Of a stretch of DNA of 64,000 nt, positions 35,427 through 47,860 are shown in pieces. Origin of the DNA: Caprimulgus europaeus (lineage: Eukaryota > Chordata > Aves > Caprimulgiformes > Caprimulgidae); contig OU015528.1 in assembly GCA_907165065.1 (NCBI GenBank), positions 24,944,015 through 25,008,014 of the forward strand, written 5' to 3'. Within the stretch, counting starts at the first letter, position 1. The number at the start of each line of letters is the position of its first letter. The notes beneath the pieces were generated by a model that was not told where the DNA came from, did not search any database, and saw only the letters and a list, made by a program, of their open reading frames with translations. A program made the position numbers and the translations under genes.

Positions 35427-38400
35427 TGATAAATAAACCTATGGGTAAGTTGTCAGGCTAGAATTTGGTTAAAAGTGGACAAGGCAATGGTTCTGCTATT
35501 TCTGCAGAATGCAGTAATACAAAGAACAAGGCTTTGTACTCTAATTCATAATCTCCCTATTCCACAATCCATTTGAGAGGGCTTATGGTACCATTAGTTA
35601 TTTCACTAGTGGTGTTTCTTCACATCAAACTATGTTTTACATACATAAAAATTAATTAGAAAAGGTTTCTAAATCCTGGCTGCTCATCTGTCAGGTGAGC
35701 TAGATATTGTGATGTGGGAATTTTCCTGTACTTTTGTTCAAATATTTAAGGGTTTCACATGATGCCAAAATACCTTTGCACAGCATGTTTACAAAAAGAT
35801 TAACCTCTTAAAAATGAGGGCCTAAATTACTGTTTTAAAAATTGGTACTTGAAACGGCGATCAATAAGCAGAAATATAGGTGCCTTTTATCCAGTAGGCA
35901 CCTCATCTCATTTTCAGTTTCACCTTGGAAACATTCAGCTTTGCAGTTCTCAGCTAACTTGCTCTCTCAATGACATTCTTTTTCTTTTAAGAATCTCTTC
36001 ATAAAAATTATTGGAAGGTCACTGTGGTAATTCCATTGCCACATTTTTTTTTTTTTTTTTTCCTCTGGGATTTCAGTAAAATAAAATTTAACATGTTTTG
36101 GTATGACATGAAGCATAATACCACGGGTGAGAAAAACATCATGGCAATTTTTCAAAAAATCATAATTTGTAAAAGTTTACAGTTAAGTTAAAATAGAGAA
36201 AATATTCACATTTCTCTGACTGAAATAATAAATTAAAATTTAATAATGGCTATGATAACTTATTCCATACAGTAAAATAAACTCTTTTTTTTTTCCCATT
36301 TTACTCAAATTTGCTGATTTTCAAAATATGGATTAAAAAAAAAAATAGAACCATTAAGGTGAGAATCATAGTTGGATACAGGTTTTTTTAGACCTGTAGT
36401 TAAAACAGTTTTAATTTATGATTCTTTCTTTTGGGGTACCAAATATATTTGCCATGGCGTAGAACATATAAGCTACTTTATCAACCCTCACATTCAGAAT
36501 AAATCTCTTAGTTCCTTAAGACTTTGTTCTTTGGAGGTGGTATAAATCAACATAGGTTCACTAAGTACAGTAGAATTAAAGCAATTAAGTTCTGACTAAC
36601 ATGCTGTAAGGGAGGAGTTTCATTTAAGTTTTCAGGCATTTTCATTAAAAATTTTCCCTAAGATTCCATCTGTGTTTCAGTTAAATATCTAGAAGTAGGA
36701 TTATGATCCAACATCTATAAAAGGGTCTTTTACATTGCTTTTCATGTGTAACAGGTTTTCTGAGCCAAGTCATTCAGTTGTCCAAATGTTCATGACAGTC
36801 ACCTTAAAAAAAAAATTACTCCTATCTGAGAGGTGTCAATGGAAAGGAAGTTAAGGTGTAATTAGTTAAAATGTACAGTAAAAATAGCACTGTTCCAAGT
36901 TAGTTGAATACAGAATTTTCAATATTCTTGAATGAAATTATGCTAAGCCACAAGCTACTGTCAGTCCTTAGCATCTACTAAGGATGGTATCATCCAAAAG
37001 GGAAGAAGCTATAATGGAGCTCACTTAGAGAATTTTTCAGTATAAGGCTAGCAAATTAATTATCATATGTTAATTTTTCATCTACAGCATTTAAACTCCC
37101 TTAAACCTTAAGCCTGAGCATAATTTTCTATGCTATATAGATAGGATACAAGATTTTCTTTCAGAAAAAAAACAACCAAACAAACCAAAAAAACAACCAT
37201 GAAGCAACAGATTAGTAGCGGGATTCTATAGCTCCCGCAGTACCTCAAAAATTCTTCTTCTCAGATGCAGAGGCCTTTGACATTTTTAAATTACAGTATT
37301 ATAGACATATTTTTTCAAAACCTTAGTTCATGGTTTAGTATTTCCACAATCAATATTTTTTCATTAAAAAGTATTCTTCAGAACATTTTCCTAAAGAGGC
37401 GAGGATAATTGAATCTTAACCGAATTAAAACTCAGATAGATCTGCACAGTAATGGGATATGAAAGCACATACAAATGAAATATCTTCTGCTTCCTCCGTG
37501 AGGAAAATGAGAAAGGAACCAAACACTTTTAGAAAAATGGGACAAGCACCTGCTTCATCCTCACAAGTTTTGAGTATAAGATACTGAATTTATGATGCTC
37601 CCTTGAGATCTGTTGTGCATTTTGAGGCAGCAATTTATAGCTTCACTTGTACAGTAATGAAAAATGCAGTATCCAAATTCTACTTCAGTATGAAGCCCTT
37701 TTAAACCTGAAGTCTATTTTACAGTGTGATCTCTATCCAATTAACACTGAAAAGTGACTCCATTTTAATCAACATCTTCCATCTGTTGGTCGGAAATGGT
37801 AAAATTTTATCCATCAAGAAAATTCATATACTTTGCACCTGCTTTTGTTAAAAAATACAGTCACAAAATATTACACATTTCACGATAAGGCCAGAACATG
37901 GAGAAGAGCCAAAAAGGCTGTCAAATAAGACAAGACTCATTATTTGTGGCAGAATCCAGATGTGACCTTGTTTTAATGTTGATTCAGATGCTTCAGTACA
38001 TACAAAAAACACATTAGCACTCCCTCTCCAACCTTAATTTGAAAATCACTTAAATGAGTCAATACTAAAGCATAGAAAATCAAGCTGCAGAGCAAAAGTA
38101 GACAAACTTGTGTTGTCTGAGATTTACTGTCTGCCTAATGGTTGCCCTGGGGTCACAGATTAGGGGCAAGTCTCCATTGCATACAAACGAACTGCATTAA
38201 AAACCATTACTCTCATCCCTGAGAAGTATGTATAAATATACTCCAATTTCAGACACTACAGATTAAATCTATTAATGTATTTCATTATGAACTGGTTTTG
38301 TTTTCTGTGCTTGCTCAGTCAAATTCTACACATTTCATGGTTTAGGGGGCCCTATGTGTTACTGTGGAAAAATGTTGATAAAATGTATTAATTATTTTTA

Positions 38401-38639
38401 AAATAGTTTTTGCTGGTGAAAAGAGCCCATTTTCCATTTGTGACTCAGCAGCTGGGACAGAGACTCATGAGAATCAACAAAACTTCAGGCTTCCAGCAAG
38501 TATGACTACTGAAAACTCAGAAGCAAGTCGTAGTGGACATTTCAAGCATCCCCACAGATGGTGCCAAAATAGAACAAGTTAATTTTAGCATAGGGAGCCT
38601 ACCAGATGCATTCATGTTAATAATCTATAAAATAAATAG
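35421..38639. other. unique non-coding sequence
   Basis: AT-rich. An 18-T run lies at 36044-36061 and other T/A runs at 36283-36294, 36334-36345 and 37166-37197. No genes or transposons recognised. Confidence 0.5.
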
Positions 38640-38947
38640 GTTATTGTGTGGGGAAGCCAAAGCAAGCAGTGGCAGTGGCAACAGCAGCAGCAGTTGTTGC
38701 CATGTGCTGAGAAGAATCCCCTGGGAGTATCTGAGGGAGTTTCTGGCTCTTGAGCACCCTTGGACTGTGTGTATGGAGGGACCAGAGAGCAGACAGTGGG
38801 TCTCATGAAAGGGGTGGGGAACAGCTGGGTGGTACTGGCAGTCTCTGTGCCCACTTCAAACTGCAGGAAGCCACATATAAACAGCTCCTAGAGAGTGCTA
38901 CGAACAGGGAGAGCAAACAGGGAGTAGAGCCTGAGGGGAGGGTAGCG
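38640..38947 (+). other. GC-richer segment 5' of a CR1, possibly CR1 5' region
   Basis: Higher GC than the surroundings, with a short CAG/GCA run (38676-38697). It runs directly into CR1 3' sequence at about 38948. It may be the 5' UTR or start of the same CR1, joined to its 3' end by an internal deletion, but I cannot confirm homology from memory. An open frame (38533-38808) crosses its edge and is not supported as a gene. Confidence 0.25.
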
Positions 38948-39324
38948 GCTTCTGGAGAAGAGAAGGCTGTGGAGAGACCTTATTGTGGCCTTTCAATACT
39001 TACAGGGAGCTTACAAGAAAGACAGAGATAAACTTTTTACCAGGGCCTGTAGTAATAGGACAAGGGGTAATGGTTTTAAGTTAAAAGACGGTATATCTGG
39101 ATTAGGTATAAAGAAGAAATTTTTTACAGTGAGGGTGGTTAGACACTGGAACACTTTGCCCAGAGAAACTGTGGATACCTCATCTCTGGAAGTGTTCAAA
39201 GTCAGGTTGGATGGGACTTTGAACAAACAGGTCTAGTGAAAGTTATCTCTGTCTGCATCACTGAGGTTGGAACTAGATGATCCTTAAGGTCCCTTCCAAC
39301 CAAAATCATTCTATGATTCTATGA
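38948..39324 (+). mobile_element. CR1 LINE 3' end
   Basis: TTCTGGAGAAGAGAAGGCTG begins the recognisable part. The frame 38985-39236 includes [31 protein letters not shown] and a stop before the 3' UTR. It ends with ATTCTATGATTCTATGAAAT. Same broad subfamily as 24284-24885. Confidence 0.94.
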
Positions 39325-42300
39325 AATAAAAGAGACATGGAAAAGTAATGAAAAATTGAAAGAAACAAAAGCTGACATAAAACTGTCTTTTTATTTTCCA
39401 CAATTTCTCATTGTCTGATATTCATTTACATTGTTCAGACAGAAACTCGTGAAAAGGACAAATTTCTCCCCACCCAGAGTCAATGTAATAATTACAGAAA
39501 AGAGTACTAATGCAGTTTTATACCAGTAGATAAGAACTCAGATTGAGAGAATAGTTATTTTTCTGTATAACTTTGTAGTGTTGACATGAAAATTGTACTT
39601 AAAATAAATAAATAAACTCTAATATTTTAATTTGCTTTGGACATGTTTCTTTTACTGTTTTCAGTCACTAAGTGAAATTGTAAGAAATAAAGAAAATTAA
39701 AAAAAAAGAATTAACAGAATATAGTAAAGATTCAGGTTATTTATAGAATGCTTTAAAAAGCTTTGAAAATTGCTCAAATTTCCTCAATTTTTTTACTAAG
39801 CAAGATACTCATCATATACATATCAGCCATATAAACGTTCAGAAAAAGTCCATTATTTATACCTTTATATAATTTGATTGTTTACTTATTAATCTATGAA
39901 TAATTCAAATGTACTTAACCTATTTATGTGTCTAAAACCTTATCTTTCCTTCTAGAAGTAGATTCATAGATCATTGCTGTCAGTAGAGTTACTTCTACTG
40001 CCTGCCATTAACTTGCAATGAGAATCTAAAAATAGTTACTAGAGTTTTCTGAGCCTTCTCAAGTCAAATGTATTGCAACTTGATTATGATACTTGAATAC
40101 AAGATACATCTCTATTGTATGCTATAGCTAAGAAACAAAATAATAGAATTAAGACTTGGTGGAATTCCTAAGGAAAAACTTAATCCATGAAAATTACTGA
40201 TTTTGCTCCTAGAACTATTAACAAATCTGGAGTGAATTCAAGGTATACCTTTGACAAGGGAAAAATAAGTATAATACTGAAAACAACCAGTGGCAGAAGA
40301 GGTCATCCATGGTAGCAGGTACTATGGATGGCATTAAATCAATGAGAGTCTAGTCTGCATTTGAAAATTCAATGCAGTCTAGTACTCTCAGGAAATGAGT
40401 CTAAAATATCTGCTGCCAGAAACGAGTGACACTAATTCTTCTATTTTTGGAGTAAGTCTTCTAGCCACTGTAGGAAAACAATAGTTGAGTAAATCAGACC
40501 TTTTATTTATAACTTCGTGGTCCAGCCTCCCCTAGAGCCTTCCCTGAACCTCCTTACACTCCTACCCATAGCCCAGAAATCCATTTCAACTCAGTCTGGG
40601 GCCATTGGTTCCCACCTGCCCCATGAGCAGATCCTGCAACTCCCAGAACCCAGTCCATGGGGATCCACCAGCCTTCCATGCACCCTGATTCATACTGCCA
40701 GTATTTGAGAGAGCTCTCTTGCCAGCTTAGGAAAAAGGCTGCTGTAAATCACATGAAATTAATTAAACTTGAGTCTGGTCAGTTATCTGAAAAATTGCAA
40801 CAGATATTCCATTAATTGTTCAGCTTCTACAATAACAATAAATAGATTTTAAAGGAATATGTGGGTATGTTAGTTGAAAAATAAGGAGTTGAGAAAGCAA
40901 GGGCATTTAGCTTAATGATAATGACTTTAACTCATCCACGTATAGACTGCATCACTTGGCCATCTCACTATAACTAAAGAAATAATAATGCTGTAGATAC
41001 ATTTAGTCATTTTCTGAGAGGAATAATTTATTTCTTGGCAAGGAAAGGGAATAAGGAGTGGGATAAAATCACATTCTCCAGTTTCATGACTTTGAACACC
41101 AGCTGTATACCCCAATTGTTTTTAATTTTACTCTCAACATCTTCCTGCTCGCATCTAGCATTACTTTAAACCAGTTGGAAATATGTTGGTGAAGATGAAT
41201 GCCAAATAATGGATTTTTATTTGTATTAGACTTGTTTGACATTATGCAGTAGCAATGAGGTTAGAGTTGTTAGAAGAAATAAAGATTTAGCATATAAGTT
41301 AAAACAGGCCTTCTTATGAAAATGTCTTATGGACAACAATCAGAGGACAAAAACAGTAAGTGTTATCTCTCATAGTTTGCTAAGTCATCTTGGAAAATAT
41401 CTTACTGCAGTGTCTGATATAAAATCAGGTGGTGACTTGAAATTCCTCACAAGAAAATATTCAGGTGTTTGGAAGAATCTATTCTGTTTGGGTTTCATGG
41501 AGTCTCAGGAGCTATGAAATTATATTTCCACTTATTTAAAGCACATAAAAAACACTACACAGCAAACTTTCAGTTATTTAGTCCCGTGACTTCATAAAGT
41601 TTAATAAGGCAAGAGCAGAAACCTAATAATGAGTGTAAGTGAGCAATAGTATGTGAGGAGTGACAACTGATATATCAATCGGCAAATTCATGGACCTGTT
41701 TCTTCCACTACAAATGCTGTCTGTTAAATGAATAGCTAGCTGTCAGACTGTCCAAATAGTTCTCAGCACAATCATCATAATGGACAAAATAGGTCTGGGT
41801 ACTTGCTGTGTTTGAGAGATCAGGTCTCAATCTTATCGTGACTAAACACCTGTTGTTCAGACATATTTTTCCAAGCCAAGGTTTTTATAAGGTACCCTTT
41901 TTACATACATTTAGTAGATGTCATGTGCATATGTGTGTGGATGAACATGCTTAAAGAATATGTAGTGTTCTTCTTTATCCAAAGAAGCATAGCAGAAAAG
42001 GCTGCATAGCCACAGTTGTGGTCTGGACATTTACAAGACATTTCTAAAGCTTCTGGCATTCAAATGCCTATCCATTGTCATCAAGTCAAAGAATACACTG
42101 GGATGGGATGAACTCAAAACTTCTCAACTATTAAGTAGAAAATTATTTCAAGAGCCAATGTCTTTTTGTCTAATCTAGTAAATGGTTTGCTTTAAACCTT
42201 GAGTCTGACACACTAAGTACTATAGAAGAAATGAAAAGCAGGTTTTCTCAGTAACTCTGAAAAACTACAGTTAGAATTATACATGGAGAAATAGTTAAAC

Positions 42301-43301
42301 ATGCAAATATGAGTAGGTTAATCAGCACTAATTTTTAGGGCTAGCATAATGATGTGTGCTCTGTTGAAAGCTGTATACCGTAATGAACAAGAGATTTTAC
42401 TTAGCAAGAGATCTTTGGAGGTTATGAGTATGAATCAAATGCAAAAAACGCATTACTAGGTGAAAAGACATCATCAACTGAACACGAAAAATGTCATGGA
42501 AGTCTTCCTTAAAAAAACCAAACCAAACCAAAACAGTTAAAATCTTAGTGGTATGGACATTTAGACGAAGAGAAAAACATATCCTGACTATACTGGCAGC
42601 AGAAATGTATAGGCTAGAAAAAAATAAATAAAGATTTTCTTTCTTTGATTAATTTTTTAAGAACTATGCCCTGCCACATTTTAAGGAACACCTTGTAATC
42701 CCAAAATCATAGAAAAGGAAGTCTTAAGTGTTTGAATAACAAATTAGTTCTCTCAGAAACATCATATATTTACTCAGAATTGCCAGCCTAATAGTTTACA
42801 ACAGAATATCGAGTAGCATAGAAGAAAATTTACGTTGCACAAAAGCAAATTTTTGTTACAATACAGTTATTTGTTATGAAAAACAATCTTCTCTACTGAC
42901 AGATATGAAGTTACACTCCCTCCTAAATTCTAAAAGAAAATACCTATTTGATATTATATTATCGTCATTCTTTCTACTATTGCTGTTTGTTTATTATTTA
43001 TCATAACACCTATGTCCCTTCTTCATAATCAGGTCTCTGAATTGCAGAGCACTACGCAAGCACAAAACATCAAAATCTAGTAGTTTTTGTAACTCATCTA
43101 AGCAGAAAGAGAGAAGATCTCATCCTCTTTGCACAGTAAGGCAGGGTATGAAACAATGGCCCCACTTGCTTAGCTGTGCCAAAAACTTTCATCCCAAACT
43201 GCTGAGCTTCCACCCTGCTTTCCAGTCAAACTGCAACTCATGCCATTTGCTGAAGTTCAGACCCATGTCTTCCACACCAGGAATCTCATGGTGGCATTGA
43301 T
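39325..43301. other. unique non-coding sequence with a small GC-rich island
   Basis: AT-rich. 40517-40735 is distinctly GC-richer and C-rich on plus and holds an open frame of 63 codons with no known domain; it may be an old unrecognised repeat. A short AACC-type run lies at 42512-42530. Nothing else. Confidence 0.45.
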
Positions 43302-43318
43302 ACACACACACACACACA
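43302..43318. repeat. short (CA)n next to CR1 end
   Basis: About eight CA units directly bordering the 3' tip of the minus-strand CR1, where a tail repeat would normally be. Confidence 0.8.
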
Positions 43319-43572
43319 GAGAATTGTAGGGGTCGGAAGGGACTTCAGGAGATCATCTAGTCCTGTCACCAGTCACCACCAAAAAAAGCCCTGCCCCATC
43401 CATTTGGCCCCCACATTTCAGATACTTATAGACATTGACAAGGTCCCCTCTCAATCTTCTCTTCTCCAGGCTGAAGAGTCCCAGCTCTCTCAGCCTCTCC
43501 TCGTAAGGCAGATGCTCCAGGCCCCTAATCAACTTTGTGGCCTCAGATGGACTCTCTCCAGAAGATCCCTAT
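43319..43572 (-). mobile_element. CR1 LINE 3' end with internal deletion
   Basis: Inverted CR1: GGGGTCGGAAGGGACTTCAG is the 3' UTR end, and it passes after ATCATCTAGTCC straight to CACCAGTCACCACC. The ~170 bp present here in other copies is missing, including the [12 protein letters not shown] motif. The rest runs to CTCCAGAAGATCCCTA. Dead fragment. Confidence 0.92.
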
Positions 43573-46535
43573 TTCAGACTCCAAATTAAACCTAAATTGA
43601 ACTAGCACAAAAATTAATGGGGACATATTTTGCCATAGTGTCTTCTGATTTTGAGTGGTGACAGAGGAGGATGTTTTTCTGAACATTTTCTATTTCCCCT
43701 TGAAGTGGACAAGATATTTAATTAGACAGAGAGTAAGTAATGCAGCACAAAATTGTGTATTGAAGGTGGTTTAAATTTTAAATTAATAAACTAATATAGA
43801 TGGTGAAGAGTTCTGCATAATGACATTCTCGGGTGATGTTAGTAACCTAGACTGAAGTCCCACAAGATCTCAGCTCATGTTTAGGTGTTCTCACAGGCCT
43901 TCCCAGCTATATGAACTTGTGCTGGGGAACAGATTCATATCACTGAGCTCTATACCAAAAAAAAAAAAAAATAAAAAAAAAAAAATTAAAAAATTTCTTC
44001 CGTTCATGGCTCCAGGGAGATAAATAAAAACATAAAATTTCCTGGCATGTGCTCTCTTGGAGAGAGAAAACTTGAAATACATTCGTAACTCTCTTGTATG
44101 TGAGAATTATTGCTAGATCGCTCCAACAATTAAACTCCATTAAAAATTATTCATATTTAACACAGTTGTGTTCATGAAGTCCATTAACATCATGAGACAA
44201 GAATAAACACACATCCAGACAGGTCTCATACCACTAATGTTAATTGGCTGATTATTAGATAATCCATCTTTTGTGGGATGTTCCCAATATTTAGATTTGA
44301 CAGGCTATTATTCTAACAGTTAATAGATTACTTTGGCTATTAAGTTGTTTCAGAATTAAATTTAGGATCTAGCACTAATGGCTTTATATGACAATGGGGG
44401 CAAGATATGCATGTTTAAAGACTGTTAAGCTAGAATGAAACATTTCTCATTGCTTGCTGTACACTTTGGAAAACAAGTTTATGTTTATTTCTATAAGCAT
44501 TTGATAAAATATGAAATCAAGTATATTATCTTTGATATTTTTGAGAAATTTGATCAGAAAATTTACTTTAATCTTACTATGTATAATCTCACTGTCGTTC
44601 TCTTGATGGAATTAACATCACTTTTCAGAAGAGGAAAAAGAAAGAAAAAAGAATTTAAACAATATTTCAAGGTGTATTCAATAAATTAATGTCATTTCTC
44701 CTGTTAGTTTCCTATGCTTCCCACTACACTGCAGTGCAGTCCTCTTGTGTGTTACTACGAACAGTGTGAATCACTACATACATTTTTCAGTAGAGATAAG
44801 AATAACCTGTCACTGTCATATGATGTGTATAATAATATGCCCAAATATAACTTTATTAACAAAATAATAATATATTTTAAAATATTTTTTTTCAAAAGGA
44901 AGAAAATGTCATACGTGGCTCCATGGGTGAACAGGATGGAAATATGTCAGTTTCTGTTGTTAATGGAAAATAAAAGAGTTTTTTAGACTACCACTTCTGG
45001 CTATTTTTGTCCACTGTGCTGCAGTCGTGCAAAACTCTGTAAAACAATGATAGCCTTTGAGTGGTTACAACATGATCTAAGTCAGATCATCTAGGTCAGA
45101 TCATCTGCTGGCAAAGGTTTTCTAACTAATGCATTACTGCTCATGTTGCAATAAATAAACCAAAGAACAAGGACATCTAATTTAAAAAGCAGTCCACAAG
45201 CAAAGAAACCATAATAAAAGATCAAATGAAACTTAAAATAACTTTTCTGCATGTTCTTGAAACAAATTTCCTTCTGCTCCTTGAGACTGTTACCCATTCT
45301 TTTTTCCCAGCTCTGTGTCTCCCAAGCTAAAGGAAAGGGACAATAATACAATTAGCTATTAACAAGAACAGTAGTGTAAGTGACTGCATTTTGTAGTCAA
45401 CTAGTTATGACAACATTAAGCATCACTGAAAAAAGAGCACGCTAACATTGTCCTTGGAAATGGCAAAAAAAAGGAAAAACATGGAATTCATTATCTTTCT
45501 CCTGGGGCAAGCAAAGTTAATGTATCTGTCAATCATTTTAAAACTATGACCACCGTACAGTCTCCCTAGGCAAATTTTTAATTTATATGCAATTATGTTA
45601 CAGATGTACTTTCCATATCTTACATAAATAAGTTGCTAATATCTCCCAAGATTTTAACAAACTGAAGAAAGACTCTTTTATTAATAATTCTGTTATAATT
45701 TAATAGTTCTGCTTGTCATCAGGTCATAGTTTTTGCTGTATTCCCTTAGGGAACCAATGATGTATAAATTCTAAGTAAATTAGTTTCAATGAAAACAAAT
45801 TAACAGCAAGTCATGCAAACTGACCTTTACCTGTTAGTTGTAATGCAAGACTGCTAGCTGTAAGTCAATAAATACTGAGGGATAAATGATTAATTTGAGC
45901 TTTATTCACATTAATGTGAAGTAAATTTTAATTCAACAAAATATCCTTAGTGGATTTCCTTGTATGAATACTATGAGTGGAGAGGAGACACATGAAAGTT
46001 AGGAAGTGGAGGAGGAGACATACTAGAAAGGTGGAAGAAATATAGAGCAGAACAAAACTGTTATATGTAAGTTTGCACAAGCATATATGATATTTAAGGA
46101 ACACAAATACACACGTCTAAAGGTTCTACTCATAGGCAATCAGTGATTCTCTTACAATAACAGCACATTGGATTAGCTAGCTAGTACTAGCGTCGGGTAC
46201 TTTGTGACTATTCTGTCAAAGATGGTATACCTTAAAAATCACAGGCATTTCTGTCTTTGAAATATGCCCCTAGCTGTGGGTCCTAGGTGTGGCAGACAGA
46301 CAATGTGGCCAAGTGCTTTGTTGGTTAACTACCATCCAGAGAATTGTGCCTCTGGATGACAGTAACAGTTATCAGTTTTACACAAAAAATACAGGAAGAT
46401 TTTAGATACTGGATATATGTCTTTTTGAAAATAAAATAGCCATGTCATGGGAAGATGATAAGCATGTTTATAATACATATGGTGAAGTGAAAGACACAGA
46501 GATATTTCAATAATAAAAAATGTAAACCATATTCA
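43573..46535. other. unique non-coding sequence
   Basis: Contains an A-rich run at 43957-43997 and a direct repeat of GTCAGATCATCT at 45081-45092 and 45095-45106. 45530-45930 is repeat-free, dense in homeodomain-like words (TTAATTTATATGCAATTATG, ATTAATAATTC, GATTAATTTG) and includes a perfect 16-bp palindrome at 45905-45920 (TTCACATTAATGTGAA). This could be a conserved regulatory element, unproven. Confidence 0.4.
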
Positions 46536-46931
46536 TGAGAGCTGGGACTCTTCAGCCTGGAGAAGAGAAGATTGAGAGGGGACCTTATCAGTGTCCATTA
46601 ATACCTGAAATGTGGGGGCCAAATGGATGGGACCAGGCTCTTTTCGGTGGTGCCCAGTGACCACACAAGCGGCAATGGACAAAAACTGGAACACCGGAAG
46701 TTCCAGACAAACTTAAGGAAGAACTTCTTTGCTGTGAGGGTGACAGAGCACTGGAACAGGCTGCCCAGAGAGGTTGTGGAGTCTCCATCTCTGGAGATGT
46801 TCAAGACTCTCTTGGATGCTTTCCTGTGGAACCTGTTGTAGGGAACCTGCTTTGGCAGGAGGGTTGGACTAGATGATCTCCTGAGGTCCCTTCCAGCCCC
46901 TACCATTCTGTGATTCTGTGATTCTATGATT
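46536..46931 (+). mobile_element. CR1 LINE 3' end
   Basis: GAGAGCTGGGACTCTTCAGC to ATTCTGTGATTCTGTGATTCTATGATT. The frame 46623-46841 keeps the CR1 C-terminus ([20 protein letters not shown]) up to its TAG. ATTCTGTG-type subfamily, similar to 4111-4610. Confidence 0.95.
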
Positions 46932-47510
46932 ATGTGTTATAACTCTGGAAAGTCTCATTATAAGCTTTTAATATCTGTTTTAATCTTTCTCATTTCTTGT
47001 TTCTGAACAACATTCTAGACAATGAACTTCACAGTCTTATTATATTCACTGGAAAAATATATATCCTCTCGCTTTTATATTATTAGGTGTATAGAAACTC
47101 CTACTTTACTTTAAATACTGTAAATAAACAGTAAAATTATACAAATAGGGTTGTTATGGAACTATAATGAAGACCTTAATTTTCTGTCAACAGTGCACAG
47201 CTATCTACAACAGGCAGCTTTATGTCAACAATGGAGAGCTACAACAGAAAGTGTTTACACTATAAATGCTTCTAACTCATTACAGTAAATATTGCTTCTT
47301 TTTATATCTTTCAAATAAGTCTTAAATACATCACAGTAGAAGAGTAAATCCTGTTGATCAAAGTAAAAAGAGGTGATGGAGCAAAAACTGTTCAACAGAG
47401 GTAAAGCCAGAACAGTTTTTGTCATGATTTTTTGCACACTGTTAAAAAAACACATCTCCATTGAGAAGCATTTCTTCTCTTTCCTTGGATTTGGGTACTT
47501 ACTTTAACAG

Positions 47511-47860
47511 CCTCACTCTTCATTATGATGATTGATGAGACTTCCAGCTGTAATAACCCAAAGAGCCTTCTAAGGCAGGACAGTCCATCTTTAAGATCTA
47601 TATCTGCCTTAAATTATTTATCTTTCCCTTTCATATCTTTGTGTTTCCTTCCAAAAGGTGAAGAAGTTTTATTTAGAGATGCCTTAAAAGTCTTATCCTG
47701 CTTCACATGTTCTGCTAAAGAAAGTGCAGCTTCAATTCTCATTTTGAATCTTTTTCACAACAGGACTTCAGAGAATGGACAAGCTGCTAATACCCTTAGG
47801 AGTATTGCCATCATAAAGCCATGAATAGCTGGCAATTTCTGCACAGTTTCTGATAAACAG
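47511..47860 (+). other. candidate exon bounded by consensus splice sites
   Basis: A pyrimidine-rich stretch ends in TACTTACTTTAACAG at 47510. A perfect donor CAG|GTAAGT lies at 47858-47866. The frame 47525-47824 is open (99 codons, no known domain) but stops 36 bases before the donor. If it is an exon, it is more likely non-coding or carries the end of a reading frame. The call rests on splice motifs only. Confidence 0.2.

Noticed and set aside
40517-40708. Pro/Leu/Ser-rich 63-codon frame in a GC-rich island
   Set aside because: No domain and short length; more likely an old repeat or chance frame in C-rich DNA.
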